This document shows, one piece after another, positions 49,830 through 61,466 of a DNA stretch of 64,000 nt (positions are counted from its first letter, which is position 1; each line of letters starts with the position of its first letter). The notes beneath the pieces are model-generated. The model saw nothing but the letters and a program-made list of their open reading frames with translations. It ran no database searches and had not been told where the DNA came from. A program made the position numbers and the translations under genes. The DNA is from Dietzia natronolimnaea (GTDB taxonomy: Bacteria > Actinomycetota > Actinomycetes > Mycobacteriales > Mycobacteriaceae), in contig NZ_NTGA01000012.1 of NCBI RefSeq assembly GCF_002289575.1, positions 62,001-126,000 of the forward strand. Reading direction: 5' to 3'.

Positions 49830-50432
49830 TCAGGCGACGACGACGAAGACCGCGGAATGCGTGCCGTCGGCACTCTGCCAGGTGCCGCTGAGCGTGCCCG
49901 GCGAGCCGATCAGCGGACGGTCCGACTCGGCGTCGTTCTCCTCGGAGATGAGCCGGATGACCTCCGGCGCGGCGGCGGCCTCCGAGTCGCCGGACGCGCC
50001 GTCCCCACCGCCCCGGACGTTGACGGGCGACGGGGAGACGGTGCCGTCCGCCACCGCCAGGTGGTCGGCGGCGGTGTCGCGATGGCTTATCACCCGCAGC
50101 ACCTCTGCCACGTACACAGGGTCCGCCGGTGCGTCGTACACCCAGCGCCGACCGAGAACGGAGTGCTCGAGAGTCCCGACCAGCGCGTCCTGCGCCCCCG
50201 GCAGCTCCGCCCCCCGGTAAGTCACGGGAACGTGGAACGTCCGGGCACCGTCCGAGACGAGGAAGGACTCCATGCCCACCTCGCCGTCGGGGTCGACGAA
50301 CCGGTACGCGGTCACCTGCTCCAGCAGCTCCGGCTCGCCGTCGAACCAGGGTTGGTGTGCGATCCATCCCCGGAGCAGCTCCAGCTTGCCCGGACGGAGG
50401 ACGGCGTCATAGATCTCGGCGGTTCCACTCAT
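49830..50432 (-). CDS. Maltokinase N-terminal cap-like domain protein
   Basis: The 200-aa protein begins MSGTAEIYDAVLRPGKLELL, RGWIAHQPWFDG, the pattern of the maltokinase N-terminal cap-like domain (CG0192-related), which in actinobacteria also occurs as a stand-alone protein. The middle reads QVTAYRFVDPDGEVGMESFL and TYRGAELPGAQDALVGTLEH. No kinase domain is attached. The stop lies 3 bp from the terminator after the YceI gene. The start at ATG is preferred to an upstream GTG because the domain begins there. Function is unknown. Confidence 0.78.
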   Translation of the reverse strand: MSGTAEIYDAVLRPGKLELLRGWIAHQPWFDGEPELLEQVTAYRFVDPDGEVGMESFLVSDGARTFHVPVTYRGAELPGAQDALVGTLEHSVLGRRWVYDAPADPVYVAEVLRVISHRDTAADHLAVADGTVSPSPVNVRGGGDGASGDSEAAAAPEVIRLISEENDAESDRPLIGSPGTLSGTWQSADGTHSAVFVVVA

Positions 50433-50644
50433 GGGGTAAGCATCCCCGCAGCGACGCGGCGCGGCGGCCACTCGGCGACATGAAGAAGAATTTGTCCTGG
50501 CGCCGTCCCTCCTGCGCACCCCCGGTTTCCCCCCACCGCAGCCGAGGAAAAAGTGAGCCAGCGCACAGCAGAAGTCGGCCGTCGCCGTTATGGTCTGCGC
50601 CGTGACTCCGGGAGAACCCGGCGCTCGATCGAAAGGTGACCACC

Positions 50645-51118
50645 ATGAAGAAGACCATCGCCGTCATCGGTTCCGCTGCCGCCCTGTCCTTCTCCGGTGC
50701 AGGACTCGCCGCCGCCCAGAGCGACCTCCCCGGCCTCGACGGCCTCGACAGCGGGTCGGTGGGTGCCCCCACGGCCGGCGAGACCGACCTCGACGACGTC
50801 GAGACCCCCGCCGAGGTCTCGGAGATCGCGCAGCAGCTGTGCGGCACGATCTCGGCGTACGACTTCCTGGGCTCCGTCGGCGCCGTCGCCCCCGGCCTGT
50901 CGGGCGACGAGTGCGAGGCGAACGCCGACCTGGCCATCTCCACCGCGCTGACGGGCGACATCTCCGGGGCCGTCGACATCCTCCGTGGCATCGCCGCCGA
51001 GGTCCCCGGTGACGCCGACGGCGACGCCACCGACAGCGACGACACCACCACCGGCGACGACGTCCAGACGGGCGACGACGACGCGGTCGACGTGGACACG
51101 GTCGAGACCGACGCCTGA
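50645..51118 (+). CDS. Small secreted acidic protein
   Basis: The 157-aa product has a classical signal peptide (KKTIAVIGSAAALSFSGAGL then AAAQS, cleavage near residue 25). The mature part has a folded segment with two cysteines (IAQQLCGTISAYDFLGSVGA and GLSGDECEANADLAI) and a C-terminal tail from about 125 that is almost all Asp, Thr and Gly (DDTTTGDDVQTGDDDAVDVD). GAAAGG lies 7-8 nt before the ATG. No family is recognised. Such Asp-rich tails are often calcium-binding or disordered. A strong terminator follows. Confidence 0.82.
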   Translation: MKKTIAVIGSAAALSFSGAGLAAAQSDLPGLDGLDSGSVGAPTAGETDLDDVETPAEVSEIAQQLCGTISAYDFLGSVGAVAPGLSGDECEANADLAISTALTGDISGAVDILRGIAAEVPGDADGDATDSDDTTTGDDVQTGDDDAVDVDTVETDA

Positions 51119-51161
51119 CACGCCCCAAGCATCTGACCGACCTGGCGCCTGACGGCGCAGG

Positions 51162-51198
51162 CCCGGCCCCGGTTTCCGCAGAGGACGCCGGGGCCGGG
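51162..51198 (+). terminator. Terminator hairpin after the secreted-protein gene
   Basis: Perfect 11-bp arms CCCGGCCCCGG and CCGGGGCCGGG enclose a 15-nt loop, 44 bp after the stop of the secreted-protein gene and before the convergent hydrolase gene. Confidence 0.75.
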
Positions 51199-51232
51199 TC
51201 GTGTCAGTGCGCGCCCGGCAGGTCAGCGGAAC

Positions 51233-52147
51233 CTACGGGGTGTCGCCGCCGGTCGTCACGAGCTCACCAAGCAGCTGGTGGTCGATGTGACCGGGATCCG
51301 TCGACTCCATGAAGTCGACGAGGATCCGTTCGACCGCGGCGGGATCCTCGACGTGCGGGTAGTGCCCGGTGCCCTCCACGATCGCGAGCCGGCTACCGGG
51401 GATCGCCTCGTGGGTCGTGTGCCCGTGCGAAACGGGAATGATCGGGTCCCGGTCCCCCCAGATCAGCTGGAACGGCAACTGCGCCGCCAGGTAGAGCCGG
51501 TTGCTGGCGGAGACCGCCTGGCCCTTGTTGTCCACGACCGCCCGGAGGGTCTTGAAGAACGCGCGCCGGTGGCCGGGCCTGCCGAGCGACTCGTACGCCG
51601 CCCAGGGCTCCTCGAATGCGATCGCGCGGACGCCCTTTCCGGTGAAGAACCCGCGGGCCCTGTCCCCGGCGGACACCAGGAACGGCGCCGCGCCGGCGGT
51701 CAGCAGCAGTTCGGCACCCGGGACCGCGAGCAGCCGCAGGATCCAGTTGACCTCCTTGCCCAGGCCGCCGCTGCCGATCAGTGCGATGCGCTCGCAGAAG
51801 TCGGGGTACTGGTAGACGAACTGCAGGGCCACGCCGCCACCGAGAGACTGCCCGATCACCGTGCAGCGCCTGATGCCCTTGACCACCAGCAGGTCCCGCA
51901 GGGCGGAGGCCATCGCCCCGAGCGAGTAGTCGTCGAAATCCAGCGAACTCTCCCCGTGGCCGGGCAGGTCGGGGGCGATGATGTGGAACTTCGATTCCAG
52001 ACGGGGGATCAGCTCGCGCCAGGTGACGGAGCTGCCCGCCATCCCGTGCAGGAGCAGCAGCGTGGGCTTTCCCTCGCCGGCTCCGGACTCGCTGTAGGCC
52101 AGTTCGCGGCCGTGAAGGACTGTTTTCTGCATTTCGGGTTTCCGCAT
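51233..52147 (-). CDS. Alpha/beta hydrolase
   Basis: The 304-aa hydrolase has LLLLHGMAGSSVTWRELIPR (31-50), APDLPGHGESS (58-68), the nucleophile elbow VIGQSLGGG with S101, the acid in WGDRDPIIP (about 236) and the histidine in EGTGHYPHVED (about 264). It is of the carboxylesterase/C-C hydrolase type; the substrate is unknown. ATG at 52147 is chosen because GAGGGGG lies about 8 nt upstream; an earlier ATG 35 codons before lacks a ribosome site. It follows the SRPBCC gene on the same strand after 120 bp. Confidence 0.88.
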   Translation of the reverse strand: MRKPEMQKTVLHGRELAYSESGAGEGKPTLLLLHGMAGSSVTWRELIPRLESKFHIIAPDLPGHGESSLDFDDYSLGAMASALRDLLVVKGIRRCTVIGQSLGGGVALQFVYQYPDFCERIALIGSGGLGKEVNWILRLLAVPGAELLLTAGAAPFLVSAGDRARGFFTGKGVRAIAFEEPWAAYESLGRPGHRRAFFKTLRAVVDNKGQAVSASNRLYLAAQLPFQLIWGDRDPIIPVSHGHTTHEAIPGSRLAIVEGTGHYPHVEDPAAVERILVDFMESTDPGHIDHQLLGELVTTGGDTP

Positions 52148-52267
52148 GTCGCATTCCCCCTCGGGGACGGTCTCCGCGCCGTACCTCGTCGCCAGGAGTA
52201 CCTGGGCCCATTGTGCGCCATCAGGGGCCCGGCGAGCAGTTCCCTTTATCACATCCGGCCCGGACGC

Positions 52268-52747
52268 TCATCCGAACTTCCGCACGAGGCGCCGGTGCCG
52301 GTGCGTGAACAGTGCCCCGACCAGCACTCGGACCACCGACCCGGGAACCGGGGCTCGGGGCACGGCCCGCAGTGTGTCGGTGACGCGGGTGGAGCCGTCG
52401 GCCAGCGATTCGAGCTCTCGGCGGTGCTCCCACACCCGGCACGACCCGAGCTCCGAGCGTTCCTGGAAGAACCGGGGAGCCTCCAGGTCGACCAAGACCA
52501 GGTCGTCGTACTCCAGCGGCACGACCCCGCCCAGGAGGATCCACGCGCGCCCGAGCGGCCGGCCGAGCGGCACGTCCGCGATCGAGGCCCCGGCCAGTCG
52601 CGCCGGGATCCGCATCCGCAGGAGGGGCCTGAACTCGTCGGAGATCCCCTCCGCGGTCACCACGTGTGCCCATACCTCGTCCCGCGGGGCGCGGACCACA
52701 CTCGACCGCACCACCTCGACGGACGCCCGCGATCCCTCGGCGGTCAC
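52268..52747 (-). CDS. SRPBCC-fold protein
   Basis: The 159-aa protein fits the SRPBCC/START-like polyketide-cyclase fold: VEVVRSSVVRAPRDEVWAHV at the N-terminus, a central LLGGVVPLEYDDLVLVDLEA and ELESLADGSTRVTDTLRAVP. Such proteins bind hydrophobic ligands. The GTG overlaps the acyl-CoA dehydrogenase stop by 4 bp, which suggests a link to the fate of the same acyl substrate. No catalytic residues are predictable. Confidence 0.83.
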   Translation of the reverse strand: MTAEGSRASVEVVRSSVVRAPRDEVWAHVVTAEGISDEFRPLLRMRIPARLAGASIADVPLGRPLGRAWILLGGVVPLEYDDLVLVDLEAPRFFQERSELGSCRVWEHRRELESLADGSTRVTDTLRAVPRAPVPGSVVRVLVGALFTHRHRRLVRKFG

Positions 52748-53955
52748 GGCAACCGCACCCCGGAGATCGCACGGGCGATCACCAGCTGCTGGATCTGCTC
52801 GGTCCCCTCGAAGATGTCGTAGATCTTGGCGTCGCGGTGCATCCGCTCGACCGGGTACTCGCGGGTGTACCCGACCCCGCCGAGGATCTGGATCGCGCGC
52901 TCGGTGGCCCAGACGGCCGTCCGGCCGGCCTTGAGCTTGGACATCGAGCCCTCGGCCCGGGCCATGGGCTGCCCGGTCGCGCCCATCCACGCCGCCCGGC
53001 GCACCAGCAGGCGGGAGGCGTCGATCTCCACCGCCATGTCCGCGAGCAGGAACGAGATGGCCTGGTTCTCGATGATGGGCCGGCCGAACACCACCCGACC
53101 CTTGGCGTATTCGAGCGCGTACTCGTGCGCCGCCCGCGCGATACCCACGGCCATGGCCCCCACGGTGGGGCGGGTCCGCTCGAACGTGGCCATGGCCGCC
53201 TGGCCGCCGGTCCGTTCGCCCTCCCTCGCGCGGGCCAGCTTCTCGTCGAGCTTCTCCTTACCGCCCAGCAGCGCCGAGCCCGGGACGCGGACGTCGTCGA
53301 AGAAGATGTCCGCGGTCGCCGAGGCACGCAGACCGTGCTTCTTGATCCTGGAGCCGGTCTGGATCCCGGCGGCCCCGGCTTCCACCACGAAGGCGGCCTG
53401 GCCGCGGGATCCGAGATCCGGGTCCACGACCGCCTGCACCACCAGCACGGAGGCCACGCCACCGTTGGTCACCCAGGCCTTCTGCCCGGAGATCACCCAC
53501 TCGTCCGCGGCCTCGTCGTACCGGGCCCGGGTGCGCATGTTGCCCACGTCGCTCCCCGCCTCCGGCTCGGACGAGCAGAACGCGCCGACCGCCGGTTCGG
53601 CCTCACTGCCGTAGCAGCGGGGCACCCACTCGACGATCTGCTCGGTCGTCCCGGCCGAGGCGATCCCCGCGGCGGCCAGGCCGGTGCCCATGATGGACAG
53701 ACCGATCCCCGCGTCTCCCCAGAACAGCTCCTCGCAGAGGATCGGGTAGGACTGACCGGTGGTGTCCTGCCGCAGGGTCGCCATGATCTCATAGCCGTAC
53801 AGCCCGATCTTGGCGGCCTCCTGGATGATCGGCCAGGGCGTCTCCTCGCGCTCGTCCCACTCGTGGGCGGCCGGCCGGATGACCTCCTCGGCGAAGGCGT
53901 GGGCCCAGTTCTGCAGCTCGCGCTGCTCCTCGGTCAGTTCCATGCTGAAGGTCAT
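52744..53955 (-). CDS. Acyl-CoA dehydrogenase
   Basis: The 403-aa flavoprotein introduces a trans-2 double bond into acyl-CoA. Motifs are CSSEPEAGSDVGNMRTRA (about 143-160) and VISGQKAWVTNGG for FAD and substrate binding, FERTRPTVGAMAVGIARAAH in helix G, and IFEGTEQIQQ (about 383-392) with the catalytic glutamate in the EGT position. QILGGVGYTREYPVERMHRD is the standard C-terminal domain motif. AGAGGAC precedes the ATG. It is coupled to an SRPBCC protein and lies 56 bp from an AI-2E transporter gene. Confidence 0.93.
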   Translation of the reverse strand: MTFSMELTEEQRELQNWAHAFAEEVIRPAAHEWDEREETPWPIIQEAAKIGLYGYEIMATLRQDTTGQSYPILCEELFWGDAGIGLSIMGTGLAAAGIASAGTTEQIVEWVPRCYGSEAEPAVGAFCSSEPEAGSDVGNMRTRARYDEAADEWVISGQKAWVTNGGVASVLVVQAVVDPDLGSRGQAAFVVEAGAAGIQTGSRIKKHGLRASATADIFFDDVRVPGSALLGGKEKLDEKLARAREGERTGGQAAMATFERTRPTVGAMAVGIARAAHEYALEYAKGRVVFGRPIIENQAISFLLADMAVEIDASRLLVRRAAWMGATGQPMARAEGSMSKLKAGRTAVWATERAIQILGGVGYTREYPVERMHRDAKIYDIFEGTEQIQQLVIARAISGVRLP

Positions 53956-54011
53956 CGGGTCCTCTCGGTCGGCGCTTCTGGTCAGCGGGTGGCAGAGCTG
54001 CGGGTATCGGG

Positions 54012-55217
54012 TCAGCGGGTGACGGGGCCGCCGCCGGGGGCAGTGGCCTCGCCGTCGTCCGGCCCGGACACCCTGGCGCGGTCGGGCACCGGCCCCGGCC
54101 CGTCGATCGGTGGCCCGGCCGGGTCGTCGTCGGCCGGGTCGTCGTCTCCCCCGGCCAGGTATCTCACCACCGTGTTGGCCATGGCGGTGACGGGGACGGC
54201 GAACAGCGCTCCCACGATGCCGAACAGGTACGTGCCCGCGGCCACCACCACGATCACGGCCAACGGATGCAGCGCCACCGCGTGACCCATGAGGAGGGGC
54301 TGCAACAGGTGCGACTCCATCAGGTGAACCACCAGGACGATCGCCAGCATGGCGATGGCGATCACCAGCCCCCGGTCCACCAGCGCCAGGACCGTGGGGA
54401 TCACCCCCGCGACGAGGGTGCCCACGATGGGGACGAACGACGCGAGAAACACCACCACCACGATGGGGATCACGAAGGGCACGCGCAGCACCAACGCACC
54501 GAGCCCGACGCCGGTGGCGTTGATCGCCGCCACGGTCACCTGCGTGCGGGTGTAGGCGCCGAGACTGATCCATCCTTGCCGCAGTGCCCGATCGACCCTG
54601 AGGCGGCCCGCACGCGGGAACCACCTGACGAAGAACCTCCACAGCGTCTCCCCCTGGTAGAGGAAGAAGAACAGGGCCACCAGACAGATGAGCATGCCCG
54701 CCACCGCGTCGACGGCGGTGTGGCCGAACTGCACGGCGCCCGCGGCGACGGCCTCGGAGTGGGACTCGATCCAGCCGCGGACCTGGGTCACCGCCTCCTG
54801 CAGGCGGTCGGCGGTCAGGTGGAGCGGCCCCTCCTCCAGCCACTGCAGTGCGGTGTCGACGCCGCTTCCGATCTTGTCCCTCATCTCCGGAACCCCGGTC
54901 GCGAGCTGCGTGGTGACCACACCAAGCGCCCCGACGACCAGCACCAGGACGCCGAGGACGACGACGAGGGACGCCAGCGCCCGCGGGACCTGCCGGGGCA
55001 CGCGGTCCACGAGCGGCCTGAGCATGGCCGCGAGCAACACCGCGATGGCGAGCGGTGCCAGGATGATCGCCAACCGGCCCATGGCCTGGCCGAGGATCCA
55101 CCCGCCCCCGGCGATCAGCAGCAGGCACGCCGCCCAGGCCGCCGCCAGCACCACCGGATACGGGAGATGGGATCGGGGGATCACGGTCGTGCCGGTGTCC
55201 TCACCGCGGGTCGACAT
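54012..55217 (-). CDS. AI-2E family transporter (UPF0118)
   Basis: The 401-aa membrane protein has about seven to eight helices in the AI-2E transporter order: an initial pair, a long extracytoplasmic segment with amphipathic helices (about 110-165), ALFFFLYQGETLWRFFVRWF (about 183-202), then IPIVVVVFLASFVPIVGTLV and HLMESHLLQPLLMGHAVALH, the family fingerprint. The C-terminal 45 residues are Asp/Pro/Gly-rich. TATGGT lies 6 nt before the ATG, so the transcript is probably leaderless. Substrate is uncertain; only some members export autoinducer-2 or act as Na+/H+ antiporters. Confidence 0.9.
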   Translation of the reverse strand: MSTRGEDTGTTVIPRSHLPYPVVLAAAWAACLLLIAGGGWILGQAMGRLAIILAPLAIAVLLAAMLRPLVDRVPRQVPRALASLVVVLGVLVLVVGALGVVTTQLATGVPEMRDKIGSGVDTALQWLEEGPLHLTADRLQEAVTQVRGWIESHSEAVAAGAVQFGHTAVDAVAGMLICLVALFFFLYQGETLWRFFVRWFPRAGRLRVDRALRQGWISLGAYTRTQVTVAAINATGVGLGALVLRVPFVIPIVVVVFLASFVPIVGTLVAGVIPTVLALVDRGLVIAIAMLAIVLVVHLMESHLLQPLLMGHAVALHPLAVIVVVAAGTYLFGIVGALFAVPVTAMANTVVRYLAGGDDDPADDDPAGPPIDGPGPVPDRARVSGPDDGEATAPGGGPVTR

Positions 55218-55443
55218 GAGAACACCATAGGCGCGCTGACCTCAGTCGACGTCGAGTTCGTGAGTCCCGGCCACACCGGCGGGAGGGCGCGGGGGGACCA
55301 CGGGAGGCGACGCGGGTGCGGGCGACCGGGCGGTGCAGCGTACGGCACCCGGACCTCCCTCGCGACTGGTTGCGTGGTCCGCGCCGAGTGGGAGAGTCGG
55401 TGTGACATCCGTGCACTCACACGCAACCCATCGGAGGAGTCAC

Positions 55444-57696
<2,253 letters not shown>

Positions 57697-57752
57697 GGCG
57701 ACTCCCACCTCGCCACAGCGCCCGGCCGATACCCGGGGGTAGCGTCGACGGC

Positions 57753-58277
57753 ATGACGGACAGCGAACCGACCAGCTCGTCCGGGGCCGACGCCGCCGCC
57801 CCCGGGACCCGCCTCGAGGCCACGCGGGTCATCGCGGCGCCGGCGGACCGGATCTTCGCCGTGCTCTGCGATCCGGACGGTCACGTGGCCATCGACTCCT
57901 CGGGGATGCTGCAGTCCGCCGAGGGGTCGGTGGTCACGGCCCCGGGCGACCGGTTCGTCGTCCACATGGACCGGGAGTCACTCGGCGACTACGACCTCGG
58001 CCGGTACGACGTGACCGTGATCATCACCCGGTACGTGCCGGGCGAGGAGATCGCCTGGACCATCGACGGCCAGATCAGGCCGCCCATCGGCCATACCTAC
58101 GGGTACCGCCTGACGCCGCTCGGCGAGAGGACCGAGGTCGTGAGCTACTACGACTGGTCCGAGGCCCACCCGAAGTGGCGCGACTCCGGCATCCTGCCGG
58201 TGCTGGACGCGTCCGCGCTCAAAGCGACCCTGGGCATCCTTGAGCGGGCTGTCCGGAGAGGATACGTCCGTGGCTGA
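57753..58277 (+). CDS. SRPBCC-fold protein
   Basis: The 174-aa protein is of the SRPBCC/START-like type: ATRVIAAPADRIFAVLCDPD (about 24-43), the middle YDLGRYDVTVIITRYVPGEE and a C-terminal helix region VLDASALKATLGILERAVRR. The first 20 residues are Ser/Ala/Asp-rich. TAGCGT lies exactly 7 nt before the ATG, pointing to a leaderless mRNA. Its last 8 bp overlap the start of a hydrolase gene, so it is in a two-gene operon. Ligand unknown. Confidence 0.85.
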   Translation: MTDSEPTSSSGADAAAPGTRLEATRVIAAPADRIFAVLCDPDGHVAIDSSGMLQSAEGSVVTAPGDRFVVHMDRESLGDYDLGRYDVTVIITRYVPGEEIAWTIDGQIRPPIGHTYGYRLTPLGERTEVVSYYDWSEAHPKWRDSGILPVLDASALKATLGILERAVRRGYVRG

Positions 58278-59157
58278 ACCGACCTCCCCCGGCCCGACCC
58301 CGCCGCGACCCGAACCGGCGACGTCCCGGGAGATCACGTTCTCCCGGGGTCGCCTCACATTCCGGGCCATCGATTCCGGACCGGTCGACGGCGCGGTCGT
58401 GGTGCTCCTCCACGGCTTCCCTCAGCGCACGAGCAGCTGGAACGCGGTAATTCCCCACCTCCACGCGGCCGGGTTCCGCACCCTGGTCCTGGACCAGCGA
58501 GGCTACTGCTCCACCGCCCGCCCCTCGGGGCGGCGAGCGTACCGGCTCTCCGAGTTGGTGGGCGACGTCCTCGCCCTGCTCGACAGCGCGAACCTGCCCG
58601 CCGCGCACGTCGTCGGCCACGACTGGGGCGCGGCCGTGGCGTGGGCGGTGGCCGCCGGGCATCCCGACCGGGTCCTGTCACTGACGGCGGTATCGGTGCC
58701 CCACCTGGCGGCCTTCCGGCAGGCCATGTTCCTCTCCGACCAGCTGCTCCGGTCCTGGTACATCGGACTGTTCCAGCTCCCCTGGCTGCCGGAGCGGCTG
58801 CTCTGTTCGCGCGGCGGCCTGCCGGACCGGGCACTTGCCGGGATGGGTATGACGCCGGAGATGATCGCGCGCTACCACGGCGAGATGGTCGCCGACGGTG
58901 CCGTGCCCGGCGGACTCGGGTGGTACCGGGCGCTGCCGCTGGCCTCGCCCGGGAAGGCCACCGCCCGCGTCCGCGTGCCCACGACGTTCGTCTGGAGCGA
59001 TCACGACCCGGCCCTCGGTCGCGGTGGCGCCGAGCGGACGGCCCGGTTCGTGGACGCGGACTACCGCTTCGTGGAGATGAGCGGCGCGAGCCACTGGATA
59101 CCGGAGGAACGCCCCGAGGAGTTGGCCCGCGAGATCGCCGCGCGCGCCGGAAGCTGA
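58270..59157 (+). CDS. Alpha/beta hydrolase, epoxide hydrolase/haloalkane dehalogenase type
   Basis: The 295-aa enzyme has LLHGFPQRTSSWNAVIPHLH (47-66), the nucleophile elbow GHDWGA with D118, and a histidine in GASHWIPEERPEEL near 276. An aspartate nucleophile followed by tryptophan is the mark of epoxide hydrolases and haloalkane/fluoroacetate dehalogenases. The acid is probably D in WSDHDPAL. The cap region (about 150-220) contains LLRSWYIGLFQLPWLPERLL. GTG is selected with GGAGAGG upstream, overlapping the SRPBCC gene. Confidence 0.88.
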   Translation: MAEPTSPGPTPPRPEPATSREITFSRGRLTFRAIDSGPVDGAVVVLLHGFPQRTSSWNAVIPHLHAAGFRTLVLDQRGYCSTARPSGRRAYRLSELVGDVLALLDSANLPAAHVVGHDWGAAVAWAVAAGHPDRVLSLTAVSVPHLAAFRQAMFLSDQLLRSWYIGLFQLPWLPERLLCSRGGLPDRALAGMGMTPEMIARYHGEMVADGAVPGGLGWYRALPLASPGKATARVRVPTTFVWSDHDPALGRGGAERTARFVDADYRFVEMSGASHWIPEERPEELAREIAARAGS

Positions 59158-59180
59158 CCCGCCTCACCGACCGCGCCTCG

Positions 59181-59222
59181 CCCCGGGTGCGCGGCCCCGG
59201 GTGCGCGGCCCCGGGTGCGCGG
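59181..59222. repeat. 14-bp tandem repeat, three copies
   Basis: CCCCGGGTGCGCGG is repeated three times without gaps, followed by CCCC. It lies between the convergent hydrolase and MFS genes, in a 233-bp gap that otherwise holds no gene. Each unit contains the self-complementary CCCCGG/CCGGGG core, so it can also form stems. Confidence 0.9.
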
Positions 59223-59390
59223 CCCCTTTGGCCTATGCGGGCGGAATGTCAGGCTGAGACCCGGTTACGCGGCGGGATCGGTCCCGACACGCCTCGCAAG
59301 TCCGCGGGCGCCGCGTGAGTCCCGCGCGGCCCGCGGTGGTGCGGGCGCCGAGGCGATGGAGCGGCCGCGGGTCTCGCGGCGCTCGGCGGG

Positions 59391-60809
59391 TCAGTCCTCC
59401 CCCTCCCACGGCGGCGGGATCACGGCGGCGACCGCCGCAGCGGCCAGGGCGACGCCGCACCCAAGCAGCAGGCCCACACGGAAACCGGTCTCGGTGGGGA
59501 CGAACAACCCCCCGAAGTCCACCGACATCTGCGTGAGGATCACGCCGAGGACCGCCGCGGCGGTGGTGGTGCCGATCGAGCGCATGAGCGTGTTGACGCT
59601 GTTGGCGGACCCCATCTCGGAGTGCGGCACCGACGACATGATGAGCGCGGGCATGGCGCCGTAGGCCAGACCCACCCCGGCGCTGGTGATGACGGCCGCG
59701 ATCATGACGCCCCACGTCGACCCCATGAGGAACTGGGCGGAGGCGTAGCCGGTCGCGATGACCAGCGATCCCAGGATGAGCGTGGGCTTGGGGCCGCGGG
59801 TGGTGATGAGCCGTCCGCTGAGGGGGGACACGGCCATCATGGCCAGCCCGCCGGGCGCGATCCACAGTCCCATCGCGACCATCGACTGGCCGAGACCATG
59901 ACCGGTGGCCACGGGGAGCTGGAGGATCTGCGGGATCACCAGCAGCTGCGCGTAGAGCCCCATGCCCACGAGGATCGAGGCGATGTTGGTCAACAGGACC
60001 GGTCGCCGGGCCGCCACCCGCAGGTCGATGAGCGGAGACGGGTGACGCAGGACCCACCAGCCCCACACGGGGAACGCGACGGCGGCCAGGACGAACAGTC
60101 CGAGGGTCAGAGGGGAGGCCCAGCCCCAGTCCGCGCCCTTGGACACCGCCAACAGGAGCGCGATCAGACCCACCGCGAGACCCAGGGCGCCGACGGGATC
60201 CAGGGTCCCGTCGGGCTTGGCCGCCGGCAGCGACCGGATGCGCAGGGCCATCATCGCGATGATCCCGAGGCCGAGCACGGCCGTGCCCCAGAACATCCAC
60301 TGCCAGGAGCCGTACTGCGCGAGGGCGGCCGCCGCCGGGAGCCCGAGCGCACCACCGACCCCCAACGAGGAGCTCATCAATGCGATCGCCGGGCCGAGGC
60401 GCACGGCGGGCAGGACCTCACGCATCGTCGCGATGCCGATCGGGATGACCCCGATCCCCACGCCCTGGAGCGCCCTGCCGATGAGCATCGGCCACAACGA
60501 GGTGGCCAGGGCGCACAACACGGACCCGACGACCATCACCGCGGTGACGCCGATGAGGACGTTCTTCTTGGGGTAGAGATCGCCGAGACGCCCCATCACC
60601 GGGCCGGCCACCGCTCCGGCGAGCAGGGTGACGGTGACGACCCACGCTGCGTTGGTCGCCGACGTGCCGAGGATGGCGGGCAGCATGCCCAGCAGTGGGA
60701 TGACCAGGGTCTGGGTGAGGGACATGACGATGCCGCCGAAGGCCAGAACGAGGACCAGCCCGTTCTGCTCCGCACGAACGGCGTCCCCGCCCCGAGTCCT
60801 ACCGCCCAT
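59391..60809 (-). CDS. MFS drug-efflux-type transporter (DHA2-like)
   Basis: The 472-aa protein has about 14 hydrophobic segments and MFS motif A in GPVMGRLGDLYPKKNVLIGV (about 69-88), followed by GRALQGVGIGVIPIGIATMR (about 111-130) and, near the centre, PVGALGLAVGLIALLLAVSK. Fourteen spans and these motifs place it with the DHA2 drug:H+ antiporters. GGAAGGA lies upstream of the ATG. The upstream DNA has arms CTGTA/TACAG (about 60829-60847), a possible operator. The exported compound is unknown. Confidence 0.9.
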   Translation of the reverse strand: MGGRTRGGDAVRAEQNGLVLVLAFGGIVMSLTQTLVIPLLGMLPAILGTSATNAAWVVTVTLLAGAVAGPVMGRLGDLYPKKNVLIGVTAVMVVGSVLCALATSLWPMLIGRALQGVGIGVIPIGIATMREVLPAVRLGPAIALMSSSLGVGGALGLPAAAALAQYGSWQWMFWGTAVLGLGIIAMMALRIRSLPAAKPDGTLDPVGALGLAVGLIALLLAVSKGADWGWASPLTLGLFVLAAVAFPVWGWWVLRHPSPLIDLRVAARRPVLLTNIASILVGMGLYAQLLVIPQILQLPVATGHGLGQSMVAMGLWIAPGGLAMMAVSPLSGRLITTRGPKPTLILGSLVIATGYASAQFLMGSTWGVMIAAVITSAGVGLAYGAMPALIMSSVPHSEMGSANSVNTLMRSIGTTTAAAVLGVILTQMSVDFGGLFVPTETGFRVGLLLGCGVALAAAAVAAVIPPPWEGED

Positions 60810-60912
60810 CGTCGTGTCCTTCCAGAGACCTGTAGTCGGACATTACAGACAGGTGTCGACCGCGTTCGCTCCCGACCCCGCGCTCTTGTGGTCCGCATCA
60901 CCCGGTGCGAGC

Positions 60913-61449
60913 ATGACCAGTGTGAACATCACCGGAACGTCCCGGCGGTCCGCCCGCCGTCTCCCCGTCACCGTCGTCGCGACTCTCGCTGCCACGGCCG
61001 TCGCCTCGTCGGCCGCCCTCGCGGCCCCGGCCACGGCGCACGCCCAGGGCTCCTCCGAGGCGGTCGTCCAGGTCCTGCCCGCCCCGAACCGTCTGGTCGC
61101 CTGGGGCGGGTCTCCCACCGGTGCGTGCGCCGGCGCCGTGTCCACCTCACTCCGGGGCGACGGGTATCCCGGTACGGCTAGTGTGAGCTGGGCCTTCGCG
61201 GTCGCGGGCGTGGGTCCGTGCGCCCTGACCGCCACGCTGTCGTGGCGCAACCTGGACACCGGCGCGAGCGGGGAGAAGGTCGCGCAGATCCCCCACCCCC
61301 GGTTCTCCCTCGGGGTCCCGGACCCCATCGCCCACCCCTACGACGCGATCATCTCCACCGGATCGGGTCGGGTCGAGTACCGCCTCACCACAACCGGGGG
61401 AGCCGTGGCGGGGCCGATCGTCGTCGACACCGCCGCGTACCAGGGCTGA
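60913..61449 (+). CDS. Small secreted protein of unknown function
   Basis: The 178-aa product has a twin-arginine-like or basic N-terminus (TSVNITGTSRRSARRLPVTV) followed by a hydrophobic segment (VATLAATAVASSAALAAPAT) and AHAQ, with cleavage near 45. The mature part of about 130 residues has two cysteines (PTGACAGAV and GVGPCALTA), probably a disulfide, and a beta-rich pattern ending VVDTAAYQG. I know no family. The ATG is the first plausible start before the signal peptide; a ribosome site is weak. It is divergent from the MFS gene. Confidence 0.78.
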   Translation: MTSVNITGTSRRSARRLPVTVVATLAATAVASSAALAAPATAHAQGSSEAVVQVLPAPNRLVAWGGSPTGACAGAVSTSLRGDGYPGTASVSWAFAVAGVGPCALTATLSWRNLDTGASGEKVAQIPHPRFSLGVPDPIAHPYDAIISTGSGRVEYRLTTTGGAVAGPIVVDTAAYQG

Positions 61450-61466
61450 TCGGGGACCAGGAGCGA

